A stretch of DNA of 10,000 bases from Asticcacaulis sp. Its GTDB lineage: Bacteria > Pseudomonadota > Alphaproteobacteria > Caulobacterales > Caulobacteraceae. Made by a program: the position numbers and the translations under genes. Where the stretch lies: NCBI RefSeq assembly GCF_020217185.1, contig NZ_JAIWNX010000244.1:1-10000 (forward strand), given 5' to 3'. Shown one piece after another: positions 1 through 6,080 of the stretch. Under the pieces are notes generated by a model. The model was not told where the DNA came from. It saw nothing but the letters and a program-made list of their open reading frames with translations, and ran no database searches. Numbering within the stretch: the stretch's first letter is position 1; each line of letters starts with the position of its first letter.

Positions 1-840
1 AAACCGGGGGCCGCTCTGGGCGAGGGCCTGTTGTGGTCGCGCCGCGACGGGTGCGTCTATTGGGTGGATATTCTGGGCAATCGCCTGCACGCCTTCTATC
101 TGGCCGACGGGTCGGAAAAGACCTGGTACTTTCCGGATCATATCGGCTGGGTGATTGAGCGCGAAAAGGGCGGGTTCATCGCCGGACTGATGAGCGGGTT
201 CCACGAACTGTCCCTTGAGCCCTTTATCCTCAAACACATCGCCAACCCCTTCCCGCATGAGCCAGGCAACCGTCTGAACGATGCCAAGGCCGACGATCAG
301 GGCCGCATCTGGGCAGGCTCGATGCACAAGCCGCAGGAAAAGAAGTCCGGCGCCCTGTATCGCCTGAATACCGACCTCAGCCATATCGAGGTGGACGGGC
401 CTTATCAGGTGGCCAATGGCCCGACATTCTCACCGGACCATTCCAAAATCTATCACACGGACTCAGGCGAAAACGACGTCTTCGTCTTCGACATCGTGGA
501 TGGCGAAGCGCTCAACAAGCGCCTGTTTGTGCACTTCCCCGACGAGTGGGGTTCGCCCGACGGCATGACCACCGACGCACAGGGCGGCATCTGGATCGCC
601 CACTGGGGCGGCGGCAAGGTCAGCCGCTTTACGCCGGACGGCGCGCTCGATTTTTCGATCGCCCTGCCTGCCAAACAGATCACCAATATCTGCTTTGCCG
701 GTGCGGCGCTGGACCGCGTCTTCGTCACCTCCGCCGCCGTCGATCAGCCCGATGATCGTGAAGCGGGGACTTTGTTTGAAATCCCAAGTGAACTGTTGCG
801 GGGTCATACCGGCCTTGAACCGCAAAAGTTCAAGGGGTAG
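1..840 (+). CDS. SMP-30/gluconolactonase-family sugar lactonase (5' end outside window)
   Basis: The reading frame is open from base 1 and ends at TAG 838-840, so the start lies left of the window. A TTG at 31 is in frame, but the family's N-terminal metal motif (LGEGLLW, normally LGEGPLW) sits upstream of it, so 31 is not the true start. Family hallmarks follow in order: YWVDI, RLNDAKAD...GRIWAGSM, NGPTFSPD (Asn ligand), SPDGMTTDAQGGIWIA (Asp ligand) and ITNICFAG...VFVTSA. The Glu, Asn and Asp that hold the divalent metal in SMP-30 enzymes are therefore present, as is the C-terminus. The family hydrolyses sugar-acid lactones in the cytosol. Followed after 57 nt by dgoK and dgoA, it is probably a galactono-lactonase (or an arabino/fucono-lactonase). 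The exact substrate is inferred from context only. Confidence 0.9.
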   Translation, partial: KPGAALGEGLLWSRRDGCVYWVDILGNRLHAFYLADGSEKTWYFPDHIGWVIEREKGGFIAGLMSGFHELSLEPFILKHIANPFPHEPGNRLNDAKADDQGRIWAGSMHKPQEKKSGALYRLNTDLSHIEVDGPYQVANGPTFSPDHSKIYHTDSGENDVFVFDIVDGEALNKRLFVHFPDEWGSPDGMTTDAQGGIWIAHWGGGKVSRFTPDGALDFSIALPAKQITNICFAGAALDRVFVTSAAVDQPDDREAGTLFEIPSELLRGHTGLEPQKFKG

Positions 841-897
841 GAACACCCAGCCGCCACCTCCCTTCGCCACGCAGGGGAGGAGATTTCAGGAAAAGCC

Positions 898-1806
898 ATG
901 ACCACACCTTCGCTGATCGCCGCCGACTGGGGCACCACCAATTTCCGCCTGTTCCTCTATGATGAGGCCGGTCAGGTCATCGCCCGTCACGCCGCCAATA
1001 TCGGCCTGAAAAACCTCGGCGTGCTGAGCTTTGAACAGGCGCTCCTCAGCGTGCTGAAAGGCGATTTCGCCGGTCTGGAGCACCTGCCCTTCTTGCTGTC
1101 CGGCATGGTGGGGTCGCGTCAGGGCTGGGTCGAAGCCCCCTACGCCGCCTGCCCGGCCAGCCTGCAAACCCTCGCCGACGGCCTCGTCAAGGCCCCGTCC
1201 GATCTGGACGTCGCCATCGTCCCCGGCCTGTTCGCCGAAAGCCCCGGCACGGGCCTGCTCAACGTCATGCGCGGCGAAGAAACCCAGATTTTCGGCATCC
1301 TTCAGTCCGATCCGTCTGATGGCTTCTTCGTCCTTCCCGGCACCCACTCCAAGTGGGCGCTGGTGCGCGGCGGCAAGATCGAATCCTTCTCGACCCACAT
1401 GACCGGCGAAATGTTCCAGGTGCTGAAGGCCCATTCGATCCTTGGCCTTTTGATGGAAAACAGCACCGACAACGAAGAGGTGTTTCTCAAAGGCGTTGAA
1501 CGCGGCATGTATAACCGCGCCTTCCTTTCGGTGATCTTCTCGGTACGCACCGAAGCCCTGTTCAATCATATCGCTCCGGAGCATCTGGCGACCTATTTGT
1601 CGGGCATACTGATCGGCGCGGAAATCGTCGCTGAACTGGAACGCCACGGCAAGAGCCCGGTGCGTCTGGTCGGCGACGGCGCGCTGGTCGATCTTTATGA
1701 AAAAGCGCTGGCCTTCGCCGGCTTTACCGATGTGACCCGCTTCGACGGCAATGCCGCCTCTGAATCGGGCCTTTGGGCGATTCACAAGCTCCGGAGTTCC
1801 AAATGA
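898..1806 (+). CDS. dgoK: 2-dehydro-3-deoxygalactonokinase (KDGal kinase)
   Basis: A 302-residue protein of the usual DgoK length. It phosphorylates 2-keto-3-deoxygalactonate with ATP in the De Ley-Doudoroff pathway. The N-terminal phosphate-binding motif of the ASKHA sugar-kinase fold is DWGTTNFR (residues 10-17). Further DgoK-type blocks are SGMVGSRQGW (68-77), VMRGEETQ (123-130), LPGTHSKW (146-153), MTGE (168-171) and the C-terminal LSGILIGAE, all in the same order as in E. coli DgoK. The ATG at 898 is preceded by CAGGA at 887-891 with suitable spacing. The stop TGA overlaps the next gene's ATG (ATGA, 1803-1806), so the aldolase is probably translationally coupled. The sequence does not itself separate KDGal from related keto-deoxy acids, but the pairing with a KDPGal aldolase makes the call firm. 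Confidence 0.93.
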   Translation: MTTPSLIAADWGTTNFRLFLYDEAGQVIARHAANIGLKNLGVLSFEQALLSVLKGDFAGLEHLPFLLSGMVGSRQGWVEAPYAACPASLQTLADGLVKAPSDLDVAIVPGLFAESPGTGLLNVMRGEETQIFGILQSDPSDGFFVLPGTHSKWALVRGGKIESFSTHMTGEMFQVLKAHSILGLLMENSTDNEEVFLKGVERGMYNRAFLSVIFSVRTEALFNHIAPEHLATYLSGILIGAEIVAELERHGKSPVRLVGDGALVDLYEKALAFAGFTDVTRFDGNAASESGLWAIHKLRSSK

Positions 1807-2441
1807 CCCTTACCCAACGCTGGCAGGACACGCTGGCCACCCTGCCGCTGGTCGCCATCCTGCGCGGCCTCGGCCCCGATGAAGCGCTGGACGTCGGCGA
1901 CGCCCTGATCAGCGCCGGCTTCAAGGTGGTCGAGGTGCCGCTCAACTCGCCGCAGCCGTTCGTTTCTATCGAAAAGCTGGCGGCTCATCTGGGCGACAAG
2001 GCCATTGTCGGCGCGGGTACGGTGCTTAAGCTGGATGACGTGCAAAAGCTGCACGATGTCGGCGGGCAGATCTGCATTTCGCCAAACACAAACCCGGAAG
2101 TCATCAGCTTTGCCAAGGCGCTGGGGCTGATCTCCTTCCCGGCCTTCTTCACCCCGACCGAAGCCTTTGCGGCCATCGACGCCGGGGCTGACGCGCTCAA
2201 GCTGTTTCCCGCCGAACTGGCCGGGCCCAAGGGCCTCAAAGCCGTCAAGGCCGTCCTGCCGCGCACCTTGCCCGTCTTCCCGGTCGGTGGCGTTGAGCCC
2301 GGCAATATGAAGGAATTCGTGGCCGCTGGTGCCGCCGGCTTCGGCATCGGCTCCAGCGTCTATAAGCCCGGCGACACGCCGGAAATCGTCCACGCCAAGG
2401 CCACTGCCTTTGTGGACGCCTGGAACGCGCTGAAGGCGTAA
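1803..2441 (+). CDS. dgoA: 2-dehydro-3-deoxy-6-phosphogalactonate aldolase
   Basis: A 212-residue class I aldolase of the KDPG/KDPGal family. It cleaves 2-keto-3-deoxy-6-phosphogalactonate into pyruvate and glyceraldehyde-3-phosphate, the last step of the De Ley-Doudoroff route. Catalytic positions visible are Arg21 (AILRG), Glu44 (VVEVPLNSP) and the Schiff-base Lys133 (ALKLFPAE). Their spacing equals that of R14/E37/K126 in E. coli DgoA, shifted by seven. Phosphate-binding loops GAGTVL (70-75) and VGGVEPGNM also fit. I chose the ATG at 1803, which overlaps the dgoK stop, rather than the TTG at 1773: the latter would add ten residues with no family counterpart and overlap dgoK further. A strong terminator follows 7 nt after the stop, so this is the last gene of the operon. 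KDPG aldolase of the Entner-Doudoroff pathway is the close alternative, disfavoured by the dgoK neighbour. Confidence 0.92.
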   Translation: MTLTQRWQDTLATLPLVAILRGLGPDEALDVGDALISAGFKVVEVPLNSPQPFVSIEKLAAHLGDKAIVGAGTVLKLDDVQKLHDVGGQICISPNTNPEVISFAKALGLISFPAFFTPTEAFAAIDAGADALKLFPAELAGPKGLKAVKAVLPRTLPVFPVGGVEPGNMKEFVAAGAAGFGIGSSVYKPGDTPEIVHAKATAFVDAWNALKA

Positions 2442-2447
2442 TTGCTC

Positions 2448-2477
2448 AACCCTCTCCTCTAAAGGAGAGGGTTTTTT
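2448..2477 (+). terminator. Intrinsic terminator of the lactonase-dgoK-dgoA operon
   Basis: A perfect 9-bp stem, CCCTCTCCT (2450-2458) with AGGAGAGGG (2463-2471), closes a CTAA loop and is followed by six T (2472-2477). Two further A:T pairs extend the base. The strong U-tract lies on the plus strand. The stop codon of the convergent HxlR gene (TGA on the minus strand, 2477-2479) abuts the T-run, and the minus orientation has only a weak U-tract. Confidence 0.92.
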
Positions 2478-2944
2478 CATGCGGCGTCGAAGGTCTGACG
2501 CGCCTCGGCAATGCGCGGGTGGTTGTCCACTGCCCACGCCACCAGCGCCCTGAGGGCAGGCATCAGCGACTCACCCAGCGGCGTCAGGCGATATTCGACG
2601 CTGGGCGGCACGGTGGCGAAGACGTGGCGGCTGATATAGCCGTCGCGTTGCAGGTCACGCAGGGTTTGGGTCAGCATCCTTTGTGAAATATCCGGCACGG
2701 CGCGCTTCAGTTCGCCAAAGCGGTGCGGCTTGGTCGAGAGCACCAGCAGCATCAGGCTCGACCACTTGCCACCGATATGATCCATCACATCGCGCACCGG
2801 GCAGTTCGACATATCGAACCCGGCATTGAGCACGGCTTCGGCAATCGTCGGCTCTTCCACACTCACGATTCTGAGGGGTTGCGCAGCCGAGTCCAAAAAC
2901 CGGTTCCCACTTTTGGGGCTGCGCGCCAATGGTTCCCTCTTCAT
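2477..2944 (-). CDS. HxlR-family winged-helix regulator, divergent from qorB-like gene
   Basis: The C-terminal 110 residues are a clear HxlR DNA-binding domain: CPVRDVMDHIGGKWSSL, HRFGELKRAVPDISQRMLTQ, LRDLQRDGYISR and VEYRLTPLGESLMPAL. These resemble E. coli YtfH closely, and the Cys beginning the domain is the residue linked to redox or electrophile sensing in several HxlR proteins. The start is uncertain. ATG 2944 (155 aa) has a good GGGAG Shine-Dalgarno sequence 6 nt upstream. The frame is open further, to a GTG at 3001. GTG 2866 (129 aa) and ATG 2812 (111 aa) give lengths nearer the family norm but have poor ribosome sites. Residues between the 2944 and 2866 starts are encoded by a palindromic repeat-like element, so the extra N-terminus may be a late addition or untranslated. 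Expected role: repressor of the adjacent oxidoreductase and of itself. Confidence 0.87.
   Translation of the reverse strand: MKREPLARSPKSGNRFLDSAAQPLRIVSVEEPTIAEAVLNAGFDMSNCPVRDVMDHIGGKWSSLMLLVLSTKPHRFGELKRAVPDISQRMLTQTLRDLQRDGYISRHVFATVPPSVEYRLTPLGESLMPALRALVAWAVDNHPRIAEARQTFDAA
2881..2924. repeat. Palindromic RIME/REP-like element inside the 5' part of the HxlR gene
   Basis: Two nested inverted repeats are visible: GCGCAGCC (2881-2888) with GGCTGCGC (2917-2924), perfect over 8 bp, and CCAAAA (2893-2898) with TTTTGG (2911-2916), perfect over 6 bp. The left side carries a 4-nt bulge, and the loop contains the palindrome ACCGGT. The core AAACCGGTTCCCACTTTT strongly recalls the intergenic mosaic repeats scattered through many alphaproteobacterial genomes. 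That family assignment is from memory, not a search. Read on the minus strand it encodes part of the extra N-terminus of the regulator (RSPKSGNRFLDSAAQ). Confidence 0.6.
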
Positions 2945-2992
2945 CCCTATCTCCCGAAATAGTGCCGTCTTTACAGGGGCACAAAACTTCCT

Positions 2993-3030
2993 ATTTTGCA
3001 CATGATCTCGTTTTGAGACTAATGCGAAAT
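2993..3030. promoter_or_regulatory. Candidate HxlR operator in the divergent intergenic region
   Basis: The region shows nested dyad symmetry. ATTTTGCA (2993-3000) faces TGCGAAAT (3023-3030), matching at 7 of 8 positions. Nearly the same centre holds TCTC-GTTTT-GAGA (3006-3018). A further pair, GTGCC (2962-2966) and GGCAC (2978-2982), lies closer to the regulator. The site sits 22 bp before the start of the oxidoreductase gene, where a dimeric repressor would block transcription. Assignment to the neighbouring HxlR protein is inferred from position and symmetry. Confidence 0.4.
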
Positions 3031-3051
3031 ATATAGAGAAAGGGACGCAAC

Positions 3052-3900
3052 ATGTCCACCATACTCGTCACGGGCGCTTCAGGCCAACTGGGTCAGCTTG
3101 TGCTGAAAGCGCTGGAGAACAGCCCGCACACCGTCATCGCCGCCTCGCGCGATCCGTCGAAACTGAACACGTCTTTTGCCACCCGTACCGCCGATTTTGA
3201 CCAGCCCGACACCCTCGTTGAGGCCTTCACAGGCGTGGACCGCGTGCTGATCATCTCCACCGACGCCCTCGCCGTGCCGGGTCAGCGCCTGAAACAGCAC
3301 ACGGCCGCCATCGAAGCCGCCAAAGCCGCGGGCGTGCAGCACCTCGTCTATACCTCGCTGCCCAACGCCGAACCCGGCAACAAGATCAGCTTCGCCCCCG
3401 ACCACTACGGCACCGAACAGGCGATCAAGGCCTCCGGCATCGCCCATACGATCCTGCGCAACAACTGGTACATCGAAAACCTGATGATGAGCCTGCCGCA
3501 CGCGCTGGACAGCGGTCAGTTCTATACCTCCGCCCCCGAAGGCCGCGTGGCCTATGTGGCGCGAGAAGACGCGGCCCGCGCCGCCGCCGCCGCCCTCAGT
3601 GACGCCCCCGGCGGTACCTTTACCGTCACCGGCCCCGAAGCCCTGACCTATGGCGACGTCGTGGCCCTCGCTAATGACATCACCGGCAGGTCGGTGAACC
3701 TGATCCCGCTCACCGATGATCAATTCGGCGGCGGCCTGAAGGCGGCGGGCCTGCCTGACTTCGTGGCCGATATGCTGACCTCGGCCGAGGCCGCCATCCG
3801 CGCCGGGCAGCTCGACGGGGTGACGGATACGGTGCAAACCCTAACCGGTCAGGCTCCGAAGACGGTGCGTGAGGTGCTGACGACGCTCCTCAAAGGGTGA
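3052..3900 (+). CDS. qorB: QorB-like NAD(P)H:quinone oxidoreductase (NmrA/atypical SDR family)
   Basis: A 282-residue atypical short-chain dehydrogenase. The N-terminal Rossmann motif is TGASGQLG (residues 7-14) after a beta strand, as in E. coli QorB (YtfG, ITGATGQLG). Other matching blocks are LIIST, AAKAAGVQHLVYTSL, LRNNWYIEN (QorB: LRNGWYSEN), DAARAAAAAL and AAGLPDFVADML. There is no YxxxK catalytic pair of classical SDRs, as expected for this group. QorB-type enzymes reduce quinones with NADPH in the cytosol and help against electrophile and redox stress. The ATG at 3052 has AAAGGGA at 3039-3045. The divergent HxlR regulator upstream is the same partnership as in E. coli, which supports the identity and suggests inducible expression. 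Other NmrA-like NAD(P)-binding sensors are the alternative, so the function is moderately sure. Confidence 0.85.
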   Translation: MSTILVTGASGQLGQLVLKALENSPHTVIAASRDPSKLNTSFATRTADFDQPDTLVEAFTGVDRVLIISTDALAVPGQRLKQHTAAIEAAKAAGVQHLVYTSLPNAEPGNKISFAPDHYGTEQAIKASGIAHTILRNNWYIENLMMSLPHALDSGQFYTSAPEGRVAYVAREDAARAAAAALSDAPGGTFTVTGPEALTYGDVVALANDITGRSVNLIPLTDDQFGGGLKAAGLPDFVADMLTSAEAAIRAGQLDGVTDTVQTLTGQAPKTVREVLTTLLKG

Positions 3901-3909
3901 TCACTCAAC

Positions 3910-3933
3910 GGCGGCGGAGTAGCCTCCGCCGTC
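3910..3933 (+). terminator. Stem-loop after the qorB-like gene (possible terminator)
   Basis: GGCGGAG (3913-3919) pairs with CTCCGCC (3924-3930) around a TAGC loop, and a few more pairs extend the base. It begins 10 nt after the stop codon. No T-run follows, so it is at best a weak or Rho-assisted terminator, or an mRNA 3' stabiliser. Confidence 0.35.
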
Positions 3934-3942
3934 CGTCCCGTC

Positions 3943-3948
3943 TATAAA
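3943..3948 (+). promoter_or_regulatory. Possible -10 element (TATAAA) for a leaderless acetyltransferase mRNA
   Basis: TATAAA ends 7 nt before the ATG at 3956, so transcription would begin at or within a base of the start codon. The spacer is CGCCCCC, with no ribosome-binding sequence. Leaderless messages are common in Caulobacter relatives. No convincing -35 hexamer is visible. Confidence 0.3.
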
Positions 3949-3955
3949 CGCCCCC

Positions 3956-4468
3956 ATGCTGATTCAACCCGTTCAAAGCGCTGACCTGAGCGATCTGTCC
4001 AGACTGGGGCGCGAGACCTTTACCCACACCTTCGGCCACCTCTATCCCGCCGAAGACCTCGCGGCCTATCTCGACACAGCCTACGCGCCGCAGGTACTGG
4101 GCGAGGAGACGCAAGGGAAGGATCAGTTCTGGCGACTGGTGCGCGATAACCGGGGCCACGCTATCGCCTATATTCAGGCCGGTCCCGTCGGCCTGCCTCA
4201 CCCCGAAGCCGATCCGCAAACGCAAGGGGAGATCAAGCGTCTCTACGTCCATCACGAGGCGCAGGGCTCAGGCCTTGGCAAGCGGTTGCTGGAGCTGGGG
4301 CTGGCCTTTCTCAAGGCGCGCTATGGCGATGCGCCGCAATGGATCGGCGTATGGAGCGAAAACTACCGCGCCCAGACACTCTATGAAGGCTATGGGTTTA
4401 GACGCGTCGGCGATTACGGTTTCAAGGTGGGAGGCACCACCGACCTTGAGTTCATCCTGCGTCGATAA
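3956..4468 (+). CDS. GNAT-family N-acetyltransferase (PaiA-like)
   Basis: A 170-residue GNAT fold protein. Motif A, which binds the acetyl-CoA pyrophosphate, is IKRLYVHHEAQGSGLGKRLL (93-112), with the Q/RxxGxG/A signature QGSGLG at 103-108. Motif B is visible as WSENYRAQTLYEGYGF (133-148). The N-terminal half (RLGRETFTHTFGHLYPAEDLAAYL, positions about 16-39) resembles PaiA-type polyamine acetyltransferases of Bacillus, but the substrate cannot be read from the sequence. The start has no Shine-Dalgarno sequence; see the possible leaderless promoter just upstream. Its 3' end overlaps the convergent Nudix gene by 17 bp. Location is cytosolic. Confidence 0.88.
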   Translation: MLIQPVQSADLSDLSRLGRETFTHTFGHLYPAEDLAAYLDTAYAPQVLGEETQGKDQFWRLVRDNRGHAIAYIQAGPVGLPHPEADPQTQGEIKRLYVHHEAQGSGLGKRLLELGLAFLKARYGDAPQWIGVWSENYRAQTLYEGYGFRRVGDYGFKVGGTTDLEFILRR

Positions 4469-4910
4469 GGTGGTTGCGCAGCGCCTGTAGCAGGACCGCA
4501 GCGTAGCCCTCTTTTTCCAGCGCCAGCAGGGCGTCAACCGGCGTCAGCCACTCGGTGTCGTGGTCCATCTCGACCTTGGTTTCAGGCCGCTCCGCCACGA
4601 TGTCGGCCAGATAGATGCGCGCATGGTTGGCGTAAGGCTTGCCATCCGTATTGATGAAATACTGCAAGACTTCACCCACAAAGGCCCCGACCGCGACCTC
4701 AAACCCCGCCTCTTCGCGGCATTCGCGGACCACCGCCTCTTGCGGTGTTTCGTCGCCTTCAATGCCACCGCCAGGCAGGTCCAGCTTGCCGTCCTGCCGC
4801 ATCAGGGCCAGACGCCCGTCACGCACGATCAGCGCATAGGCGGCGCTGCGGGCCAGATAGGTCAGGCCAGCCACCTTCGTCCCGTAGGCATTGAGCGCGG
4901 GCAGCGGCAT
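4452..4910 (-). CDS. Nudix hydrolase
   Basis: A 152-residue protein with a complete Nudix box GX5EX7REUXEEXGU: Gly48, Glu54, Arg62-Glu63, Glu66-Glu67 and Gly69 (PGGGIEGDE...RECREEAGF). The Glu cluster binds Mg/Mn for hydrolysis of nucleoside diphosphate-linked substrates. The preceding strand LALMRQDGKLDLP is typical. I chose ATG 4910, whose A overlaps the last base of the upstream stop (TAATG). A GTG at 4943 in the same frame would put 11 residues inside the nuclease gene with no family counterpart. The pair is likely one transcript with reinitiation. The 3' end overlaps the acetyltransferase gene head-on. The substrate is unknown. The general pattern suits a house-cleaning or nucleotide-sugar pyrophosphohydrolase. 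Confidence 0.9.
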   Translation of the reverse strand: MPLPALNAYGTKVAGLTYLARSAAYALIVRDGRLALMRQDGKLDLPGGGIEGDETPQEAVVRECREEAGFEVAVGAFVGEVLQYFINTDGKPYANHARIYLADIVAERPETKVEMDHDTEWLTPVDALLALEKEGYAAVLLQALRNHLIDAG

Positions 4911-5929
4911 TACTTGTCGTCTTCGCCGCGCAGGGCCTTCCACGCATCGCCGCGACCGGCCACCACGTCTTCATAGGTCACCGCCGGGTAGCCAAAGCCC
5001 ATGGTCTTGGACTCGCGCCACGCATCGAGCAGCACATCGCGCAGGTCCGAAGCCCCCTGCCCCAGACGCCCGACCATGAAGCCCTTGCCGCGCGCATCGC
5101 CGTCATTGAAACCACCGGCCTTATAAAGCTCATACAGTGGCGTCACGTATTTCCAGTTGCGCTCCAGCTTGGCATCGAAGCAGCGCTCGGCCGCAAGGGT
5201 GCAGGGATCGCTGGCCGACATGGCGGCGCGCACGTCTTCATTATTGATATTGGCGCTGACGAAGGCGCTTTCCAGCGGACCGTGGATCGGCTCCAGCGTG
5301 AAGTTCTGCGGATTGGGATATTCCTTGCCCCAGCCGTTATAATGGATCGACAGGTGCAGGGGCTGGGACGAGTCGCCGACATAGTGCGACAGGATACCGA
5401 TATCGCGCAGCGTCAGGGCCTCACGGCGGCGGATCGCCTCTTTCAGCCACGCCTTGCGCTTGGGGTCGCTTTCGTGCGCCTCCATATAGGTCATGCCGCG
5501 CCAGTAGGCGAAATCCTTGACCACCTGCTGCCAGGCATCGACCAGCGCATAGTTGAGATAGCCCGACTTCCACGGCATGACGTTCTTCGAGCGCAGCAAG
5601 GCGTCGAAGTCCGAACGCGACTGCGGCACCTCCTGAAGACGCACGCCCGCCAGAGTCTTGCCTTCGTCATCCAGGTCGATGAAGTGCGCGGAATCGCGCT
5701 CGAAATCGTGCACCTTGCCCGCGCCTTTCCAGGCGTCGGGTTCGTTGGAATAGAAGCCGATATCGCCGACACCCTGAGCGCTGCGCACAAACTCCGGCAT
5801 ATAGGCCGGGAGCGCGCGCGCCGCCTCTTCGCCGACGATGCGGTGGCCGGTCGGGCCCCAGGCAAGGGCGGAACTGGCCGAAAGCAGGGCCACGCCGGTG
5901 ATCAGCAGCGAACGAAGGGTCTTACGCAT
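4910..5929 (-). CDS. Secreted S1/P1-type zinc nuclease (phospholipase C/P1 nuclease superfamily)
   Basis: A 339-residue precursor. Residues 1-23 form a Sec signal peptide (MRKT basic start, hydrophobic core, ALA before the cut), leaving Trp24 as the mature N-terminus. This is exactly what the family needs, because the N-terminal Trp amine and carbonyl bind zinc. The remaining trinuclear-site ligands are visible: His29 (WGPTGHRIVG), Asp65, His82 (AHFID), His182-Asp186-His192 (SHYVGDSSQPLH) and His216 with Glu220 (HGPLE). Glu at the last position is the phospholipase C form; fungal P1 nuclease has Asp. The role is probably periplasmic or extracellular cleavage of single-stranded nucleic acids and 3'-nucleotides for phosphate or nucleoside scavenging. 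Phospholipase activity is possible. ATG 5929 is preceded by AAGGT. A longer frame to 5989 would bury the signal peptide. Cys243 and Cys250 could form a disulfide. Confidence 0.88.
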   Translation of the reverse strand: MRKTLRSLLITGVALLSASSALAWGPTGHRIVGEEAARALPAYMPEFVRSAQGVGDIGFYSNEPDAWKGAGKVHDFERDSAHFIDLDDEGKTLAGVRLQEVPQSRSDFDALLRSKNVMPWKSGYLNYALVDAWQQVVKDFAYWRGMTYMEAHESDPKRKAWLKEAIRRREALTLRDIGILSHYVGDSSQPLHLSIHYNGWGKEYPNPQNFTLEPIHGPLESAFVSANINNEDVRAAMSASDPCTLAAERCFDAKLERNWKYVTPLYELYKAGGFNDGDARGKGFMVGRLGQGASDLRDVLLDAWRESKTMGFGYPAVTYEDVVAGRGDAWKALRGEDDK

Positions 5930-5965
5930 GTGGCGCACCTTTGAGGACGGGTCATTTACCCTGTT

Positions 5966-5989
5966 CGCATAGCCGATTTGCCCCGCCAA
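5966..5989 (-). promoter_or_regulatory. Possible sigma-73-type promoter of the nuclease-Nudix pair
   Basis: On the minus strand TTGGCGG (5989-5983) is followed after 9 nt by GCTATGCG (5973-5966), near the Caulobacter housekeeping consensus TTGACGS-N10-14-GCTANAWC, though the spacer is one short. It ends about 37 nt before the nuclease ATG and abuts the inverted repeat at 5992. Weak evidence. Confidence 0.3.
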
Positions 5990-5991
5990 TG

Positions 5992-6069
5992 CTAGTATCG
6001 TGAATTTGAAGCTCGCTTCATTCTGATATCGAGAGCCGGGCGAACTTCAAATTCAAAAAACGATACTAG
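5992..6069. repeat. Large inverted repeat IR1 (CTAGTATCG...CGATACTAG)
   Basis: The left arm CTAGTATCG-TGAATTTGAAG (5992-6011) is the reverse complement of CTTCAAATTCA (6045-6055) plus CGATACTAG (6061-6069). The pairing is perfect over 20 bp except for an AAAAA bulge at 6056-6060. The stem can continue inward through TCGC/GCGA after one mismatch. The loop contains TGATATCG. The arm sequence is related to that of IR2, 12 bp further on. Confidence 0.88.
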
Positions 6070-6080
6070 ATACAATAATT

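Noticed and set aside
463..870. Long antisense frames opposite the lactonase, dgoK, dgoA and qorB-like genes
   Set aside because: High GC third positions create open antisense frames; each opposes a gene with clear family motifs, and none has motifs of its own.
840..897. A hairpin (CCTCCC with GGGAGG) between the lactonase and dgoK
   Set aside because: Only six pairs with a large loop and no T-run; probably chance purine/pyrimidine runs around the dgoK ribosome site.
2448..2477. A bidirectional terminator serving the HxlR gene as well
   Set aside because: The minus-strand side of the stem is followed by a weak, mixed sequence (TTGAGCAATT), not a proper U-tract.
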